This document shows, in pieces, positions 59,677 to 64,000 of a stretch of DNA of 64,000 bases. Numbering within the stretch: the first letter of the stretch is position 1; each line of letters begins with the position of its first letter. The translations under genes were made by a program, and so were the position numbers. The notes under the pieces are model-generated. The model had not been told where the DNA came from. It did not search any database and was given only the letters and a program-made list of their open reading frames with translations. Source of the DNA: JANYCO01 sp035535995 (lineage in GTDB: Bacteria; Bacteroidota; Bacteroidia; Cytophagales; Cytophagaceae); assembly GCA_035535995.1 (NCBI GenBank), contig DATLOZ010000012.1:1-64000 (forward strand), written 5' to 3'.

Positions 59677-62136
59677 ATGATTCGAACCGGAAAGATAGCG
59701 GAGATCACGGAGGCACAAACTCTTTCGTTCCATGCCGATCTTCCGATCCATCATTTGCTCCTCGACAGTCGCAAAGTAGTTTCTGCCGCTGATGCTGTCT
59801 TCTTTGCTATCAAAGGCGTACGCCACGATGGTCATCAATATATTTCTTCTTTATATCAAAAAGGAATTCGCTGTTTTATAATAGAGGATGTATCTTCTTT
59901 TCGTTTAAAAGATTTCCCGGAAGCCTCCTTCTGGCTGGTCTCCAGCGCGGTGACGGCGCTTCAGCAAATAGTGGCCTGGCATCGGGCGCAATTTCATATT
60001 CCTGTAGTAGGCATTACAGGAAGCAACGGCAAAACGATCGTAAAAGAATGGCTGTCGCAACTGCTCAACAAAGATTTTCGCATAATAAAAAATCCTAAAA
60101 GCTACAACTCGCAGGTGGGTGTGCCCCTCTCTGTGTGGGGGATGGATGAATACCACACGCTCGGAATTTTTGAAGCCGGCATTTCTCTGCCTGGCGAAAT
60201 GGAAAATCTTGAAAAAGTAATTCAACCTTCTATCGGTCTATTCACCAATATTGGTCCAGCGCACGACGAAGGATTTGAAACCCGGGAAGAAAAGATCAGG
60301 GAAAAATTAAAATTATTCGCGCATGCGGAAGTGGCCTTCTACCGCAAAGATTATCCTGCTATAGAAAAAGAAATGGCAGCGCTTTCTGCCAAACGCTTTT
60401 GCTGGTCGGATCAGCAGGCGGCGGATGTGCAGGTTTTAAAAAAAGAAAAAAACAGCAAGGGTGTTTTGCTCACTTTATTGTATCAAGACAAAAATCTTGT
60501 ACTTCATATTCCCTTTACCGACGAGGCCTCTCTCGAAAATATTCTTCATTGTGTTTGCGTATTGTTTTGGCTAAAAATTTCCGTAGAGGAAATCCAGGAA
60601 AGGATCAACACCTTACTACCAGTGGCGATGCGACTGGAATTAAAAGAGGGACTCAATGGAAGCTACCTTATCGACGATACGTATAACAATGATTTCGCGG
60701 GTTTGACGATGGCGATCAATTTTCTTGACCAGCAAAAACAGCGCGCAAAAAAAACAGTGATCCTCTCCGACCTGCTTGAATCGGGCGTGAACGAAGAAAA
60801 ATTGTACGCACAAATTTCCGAACTACTCAGAGAAAAAAATATTTCCCGCCTCATTGGGATTGGGAAAAATATCAGTCGTTATCAAAATGTATTTCAAAAC
60901 TTCCAGACTTCTTTTTACGAAAGCACTAGGGATTTTTTATCCTCGCTGAAGCCGGATACTTTTTCCAACGAGATCATTCTCCTGAAAGGCGCACGGGTCT
61001 TTGCTTTCGAGCAGATCGTACGTAGGCTGCAACAGAAAATGCATGGAACCATCCTGGAGATCAACCTGGATGCCTTGGCCCATAATTTGAATTTCTATCG
61101 CTCACAATTGAAGTCCGGCACAAAGATCATGGTAATGGTGAAAGCTTTTGCTTATGGTAGCGGCAGTTTTGAAGTAGCTAACCTGTTGCAATTTCACCGC
61201 GTAGATTATCTTGCCGTGGCTTATGCAGACGAGGGTGTAGCGCTGCGGGAGCATGGCATCACTATGCCTGTGATGGTGATGAATCCTTCTTACCAGACCT
61301 TTGATAAGATCATTCAATACCAATTAGAGCCCGAGATCTATAGTTTTAAAATACTGGAAGAATTTCTTCAATACCTCCAGGAAAATAATAGTAACGCCAC
61401 CATTCACCTGAAGCTGGACACAGGTATGCATCGTCTGGGTTTTGAAGAAAAAGATCTCGATCTGCTGATCGAAAAAATGAAGAACAGCGCAAGACTACAT
61501 GTAGCAAGTATCTTCACTCACCTTGCAGCGGCGGATGAAGCGGTACATAATCATTTTACAGAAGCACAGCTCGAAAAATTCACACATATGGCTGACCGGC
61601 TGGAAGCCGCGCTTGGCTATACAACGATTCGTCATGCTGTAAACTCGGCAGGGATTCTACGATTCCCGCAAGCGCAGATGAACATGGTGCGCCTGGGCGT
61701 AGGACTCTATGGCGTAGAAGCCAGTGGCCAACGCCAGAGCGAGCTACAGACGGTGGGTACGTTGAAGACAATTGTTTCGCAGATCAAAAAAGTATCCGCA
61801 GGCGAAAGCGTGGGTTACAGCCGCAAAGGAATGGCGGAAAAACCTACCACCATCGCCACGATTGCAATCGGCTACGCCGACGGCTATGATCGCGGATTTA
61901 GCAATGGAAAAGGAAAAGTAATGATCAACGGTACGCTTTGTCCGATCATCGGCAACGTGTGTATGGACATGTGTATGGTGGACATCACAGGAGTAGAAGT
62001 AGCAGAAGGCGATGAAGTAATTGTGTTTGGAAAAAATCCTTCCATTCTTGAATTGTCCAAAGAGATCGGCACGATTCCTTATGAATTGCTTACAGGCATT
62101 GGGGAGCGCGTAAAGCGCGTGTTTTATACGGAGTAG
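59677..62136 (+). CDS. Bifunctional MurF ligase-alanine racemase
   Basis: This 819-residue fusion joins MurF (about 1-450; ATP loop VVGITGSNGKTIVKEW, LLPVAMRLELKEGLNGSYLI, DDTYNN) to alanine racemase (about 455-819; PLP lysine in MVMVKAFAYGSGSF, NSAGILRFPQAQMNMVRLGV, second catalytic Tyr in ESVGYSRKGMA). The racemase makes D-Ala and MurF adds D-Ala-D-Ala to the precursor, so the fusion couples supply and use. The fusion is usual in Bacteroidota. The PLP motif reads VKAFAYG rather than the common VKADAYG. It begins eight bases after the transporter stop. Confidence 0.93.
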   Translation: MIRTGKIAEITEAQTLSFHADLPIHHLLLDSRKVVSAADAVFFAIKGVRHDGHQYISSLYQKGIRCFIIEDVSSFRLKDFPEASFWLVSSAVTALQQIVAWHRAQFHIPVVGITGSNGKTIVKEWLSQLLNKDFRIIKNPKSYNSQVGVPLSVWGMDEYHTLGIFEAGISLPGEMENLEKVIQPSIGLFTNIGPAHDEGFETREEKIREKLKLFAHAEVAFYRKDYPAIEKEMAALSAKRFCWSDQQAADVQVLKKEKNSKGVLLTLLYQDKNLVLHIPFTDEASLENILHCVCVLFWLKISVEEIQERINTLLPVAMRLELKEGLNGSYLIDDTYNNDFAGLTMAINFLDQQKQRAKKTVILSDLLESGVNEEKLYAQISELLREKNISRLIGIGKNISRYQNVFQNFQTSFYESTRDFLSSLKPDTFSNEIILLKGARVFAFEQIVRRLQQKMHGTILEINLDALAHNLNFYRSQLKSGTKIMVMVKAFAYGSGSFEVANLLQFHRVDYLAVAYADEGVALREHGITMPVMVMNPSYQTFDKIIQYQLEPEIYSFKILEEFLQYLQENNSNATIHLKLDTGMHRLGFEEKDLDLLIEKMKNSARLHVASIFTHLAAADEAVHNHFTEAQLEKFTHMADRLEAALGYTTIRHAVNSAGILRFPQAQMNMVRLGVGLYGVEASGQRQSELQTVGTLKTIVSQIKKVSAGESVGYSRKGMAEKPTTIATIAIGYADGYDRGFSNGKGKVMINGTLCPIIGNVCMDMCMVDITGVEVAEGDEVIVFGKNPSILELSKEIGTIPYELLTGIGERVKRVFYTE

Positions 62137-62146
62137 GATCAGGATT

Positions 62147-62344
62147 AACAGAATTTAAGAATTTTTTGTCATTCAGTAGGAAACTTGTGATTAGAAATTC
62201 CTGCAACTCATTTCCACCATCACAATTTATAGAAAAGCAGAATAAGTTACCTGGTAAACGATAGTGCTATGTCTGCACGGGTTTCCTCCTGAATGACAAC
62301 TTTTAACATGTGCATCATTCAATCAGCCTAATCACAGTTCAGAC
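62147..62344. repeat. Foldback, family G copy 2 (diverged)
   Basis: GTCATTCAGTAGGAAAC on the left pairs imperfectly with GTTTCCTCCTGAATGAC on the right. The right end TAATCACAGTTCAGAC matches that of copy 1 (33286-33441) at all but one base. The end encodes the last residues (S-E-L) and TGA of the minus-strand gene. Confidence 0.75.
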
Positions 62345-62967
62345 TTTTTCACTACATCATCCTCATTTCCCTTTATACCATCCTTCCCATAGGAAGTTAG
62401 TGTAAAGCTATTAGCAGACACTGTATATTCTACCTGGTTTCCCCAGGCATCCTGGTACCACTCACGCTTGAGAGGATCGTTGCCAATGAGCTCGGATAGG
62501 TTTTGAGGATAATTTCCAAAATGATTTTTATACTTCACAAGCGCCTGCGCAGTGCGGGAAAGTTGTTTTTCGGTTACGCTTGTCTTGGAATAACTTGTGT
62601 AAACAAGTACAGAACCTACAAAGAGAATTGTTACCGCTACAATTGTCAGTGCCACCTTCCGGAAATATTTGCGCAGCAAATTGACAAACTCCGTCCAGCT
62701 TTTTTGAAGATTCTGGCCAAAGCCATTTCCCTCCATAGAGGATCTTTCTCCCAATTGCAAGGCACGCAGGGCAAAATAACCCAGGAATATGATCAACCCT
62801 ATTGGCAATGCCACTCTGAAAAGCAGCCACAGCAGGGGTCTATAGATCCACCATAAAAATGGGAATGTAAGAAGCAACATCAAGATCAGGAACCCAAGCA
62901 GGATCTTATCACCAGGTTTCATAGGCTCTGGCTTATCAATAGGCAGCGGGTCGTTGGCGTCGATCAT
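62332..62967 (-). CDS. Membrane protein with GspG-like C-terminal domain
   Basis: From the start at 62967 the protein has 211 residues. Three hydrophobic helices (about 21-42, 46-68, 107-128) precede a domain like the C-terminal part of type II secretion pseudopilin GspG: YKNHFGNYPQNLSELIG, DAWGNQVEYTV, SYGKDGIKGNEDDVV, the last like the GspG calcium site (G-x-DG-x-G-x-xDD). A GspG prepilin signal is absent. Its last three residues and stop come from a repeat. No type II genes lie nearby. An upstream 31-codon extension falls in a family B remnant. Confidence 0.7.
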   Translation of the reverse strand: MIDANDPLPIDKPEPMKPGDKILLGFLILMLLLTFPFLWWIYRPLLWLLFRVALPIGLIIFLGYFALRALQLGERSSMEGNGFGQNLQKSWTEFVNLLRKYFRKVALTIVAVTILFVGSVLVYTSYSKTSVTEKQLSRTAQALVKYKNHFGNYPQNLSELIGNDPLKREWYQDAWGNQVEYTVSANSFTLTSYGKDGIKGNEDDVVKKSEL

Positions 62968-63065
62968 GGGAGTATGGTTTTGTGAAGTGCAAGATACAGA
63001 AAAAGGATACCGGATGCCAGATGTAGGATAAGATTCAGTTTGTTTGAGCGAATAGAGCAAAGTTT

Positions 63066-63129
63066 ACTCAATACTGTTGCTGTTGCTCTTGCTGACGGGA
63101 TAGCAAGAGCAACAGCAACAGTATTGAGT
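63066..63129. repeat. Perfect inverted repeat, family F copy 2
   Basis: Two exact 28-base arms (starting ACTCAATACTGTTGCTGTTG) flank an eight-base centre. A shorter form is at 44656-44697. It lies between divergent genes. Confidence 0.9.
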
Positions 63130-63189
63130 TTTTGGTACACCATCGCTAATATTCTTTCTTCAAACCCTTTCAGTTTTAACATATTTATG

Positions 63190-63197
63190 TATTTTTG
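63190..63197 (+). promoter_or_regulatory. Possible lemA promoter (-7 element)
   Basis: TATTTTTG fits TAnnTTTG and gives a leader of about 23 bases to the lemA ATG. No convincing -33 element was found at the right distance. Confidence 0.4.
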
Positions 63198-63227
63198 TTC
63201 TACTTAAAACTTAAATTCCAAGAGATT

Positions 63228-63806
63228 ATGAAAAGATTATGGTTGAACCTGATGATTCTGGCATCAGCTGTTTCGTTGAGTTCCTGTGGGTATAACAGCA
63301 TGGTAGAAAAGCAGGAAGCTGTAGAAAGCCAATGGGCACAGGTTCAGAACGTATACCAGAGAAGAATGGACCTTATTCCTAACCTGGTGGAAACAGTAAA
63401 AGGGGTAGCTAATTTTGAAAAAGGTACACTGGAAGCAGTAGTACAGGCCAGAGCAGAAGCTACCAAAACTACGATCAATGCAAACGATCTTACTCCTGAT
63501 AAAGTAGCTCAATTCCAAAAAGCACAGGAAGGACTGACCGGAGCGCTTTCTAAATTTATGAGCATCGTAGAAAACTATCCTGATCTGAAAGCAAATCAAA
63601 ATTTCAGCGAGCTGCAAGCACAGCTGGAAGGCACTGAAAACAGGATCTCTGTAGAAAGAATGAAATTCAACGAAGCGGTACAGGAATACAACACTTACAT
63701 CCGCAAATTCCCCAACAACATGACGGCCGGAATGTTCGGATTTGAAAAGAAAGGTTATTTCGAAGCCTCGGCCGGTGCCGATAAAGCTCCTACCGTTAAA
63801 TTCTAA
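63228..63806 (+). CDS. lemA: LemA family lipoprotein
   Basis: The 192-residue protein has a lipobox (LSSC, Cys20) followed by the LemA helical bundle: YNSMVEKQEAVESQWAQVQN, RRMDLIPNLVETVKG, NFSELQAQLEGTENRISVER and EYNTYIRKFPNNMTAGMFGF. LemA proteins are small membrane-linked proteins of unclear function, usually next to a TPM-domain gene, as here with a four-base gap. The start at 63228 precedes the lysine-rich n-region; an ATG 11 codons upstream overlaps the likely promoter. Confidence 0.9.
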   Translation: MKRLWLNLMILASAVSLSSCGYNSMVEKQEAVESQWAQVQNVYQRRMDLIPNLVETVKGVANFEKGTLEAVVQARAEATKTTINANDLTPDKVAQFQKAQEGLTGALSKFMSIVENYPDLKANQNFSELQAQLEGTENRISVERMKFNEAVQEYNTYIRKFPNNMTAGMFGFEKKGYFEASAGADKAPTVKF

Positions 63807-63810
63807 ACGC

Positions 63811-64000
63811 ATGGCACAACATTTATTCAACGAGGCACAACAGAAAGCCATCGTAGATTCCATCAAAAAGGCAGAGCTGAATACTTCGGGAGAAGTACAG
63901 GTGCATATTGAAAACACTTGCAAAAAAGAAGTGATGGACAGAGCAACAGAAGTATTTGCATCGCTCAATATGCATAAGACAAAACTTCGCAACGGAGTAT
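63811..64000 (+). CDS. TPM-domain protein, 5' part
   Basis: The first 63 codons are in the window and encode MAQHLFNEAQQKAIVDSIKK and ELNTSGEVQVHIENTCKKEV, the start of a TPM (DUF477, phosphatase-like) domain; the rest is cut off. It has no signal peptide. It is the usual partner of lemA and starts four bases after it, so the two form an operon. Confidence 0.75.
   Translation, partial: MAQHLFNEAQQKAIVDSIKKAELNTSGEVQVHIENTCKKEVMDRATEVFASLNMHKTKLRNGV

Overview
The window comes from a gliding, type IX secretion-competent member of the Bacteroidota. The evidence is gldH, sprA and a porZ-like gene, a RicT/PSP1 protein, a fused MurF-alanine racemase, a TonB-dependent receptor, promoters of the TTTG-N17-20-TAnnTTTG type, and gene orders typical of that phylum (ruvA-sprA, porZ-recO, coaX-porin-lptC-ppiD). 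Order or genus cannot be fixed from the sequence alone. No insertion sequence, rRNA or CRISPR array was seen. Intergenic gaps are unusually rich in short palindromic repeats of at least eight families.

Layout. 1-7 kb: an SSB-like DUF3127 protein, GtrA, a lipoprotein that fuses a periplasmic-binding domain to a pentameric ligand-gated channel, a membrane acyltransferase, GldH and RicT. 7.1-8.6 kb: an AT-rich three-gene island that reads as a toxin-antitoxin-chaperone module (HigB-like, HigA-like, SecB-like) with two palindromic operators around its promoter. 8.6-24.2 kb: sprA, ruvA, a membrane protein, a degenerate ureohydrolase, NDH-2, an aminopeptidase, a PAS-SpoIIE phosphatase and recA. 24.2-32 kb: an AT-rich gap, a half-length complex I antiporter-like protein, dapF, and an envelope operon (coaX, FadL-like porin, lptC, small membrane protein, ppiD-like). 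32-44.7 kb: anmK, porZ, recO, mannose-1-phosphate guanylyltransferase, kdsD, recQ and purD.

44.7-51.1 kb holds a compact six-gene biosynthetic operon: ATP-grasp, GNAT-like, OleD-like dehydrogenase, metallo-beta-lactamase hydrolase, F390-synthetase-like adenylating enzyme and ketosynthase III. Five genes run with overlapping ends or nearly so. The combination resembles the Ole (beta-lactone/olefin) pathway with substituted enzymes; the product is unknown. A tRNA-Ala(GGC) follows.

51.5-64 kb: OsmC, a thiamine-related operon behind a TPP riboswitch (TonB receptor and an NMT1/THI5 protein lacking a signal peptide), a small zinc-knuckle protein, rnhA, recX, an MFS transporter, murF-alr, a membrane protein with a GspG-like C-terminal domain, and a lemA-TPM pair cut by the window end.

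The points most worth following are the tripartite toxin-antitoxin-chaperone module, the Ole-like operon, the binding-protein/channel fusion, the palindrome over the recA promoter, and the intergenic repeats, some of which supply the stop codons of flanking genes and one of which shows compensatory base changes.
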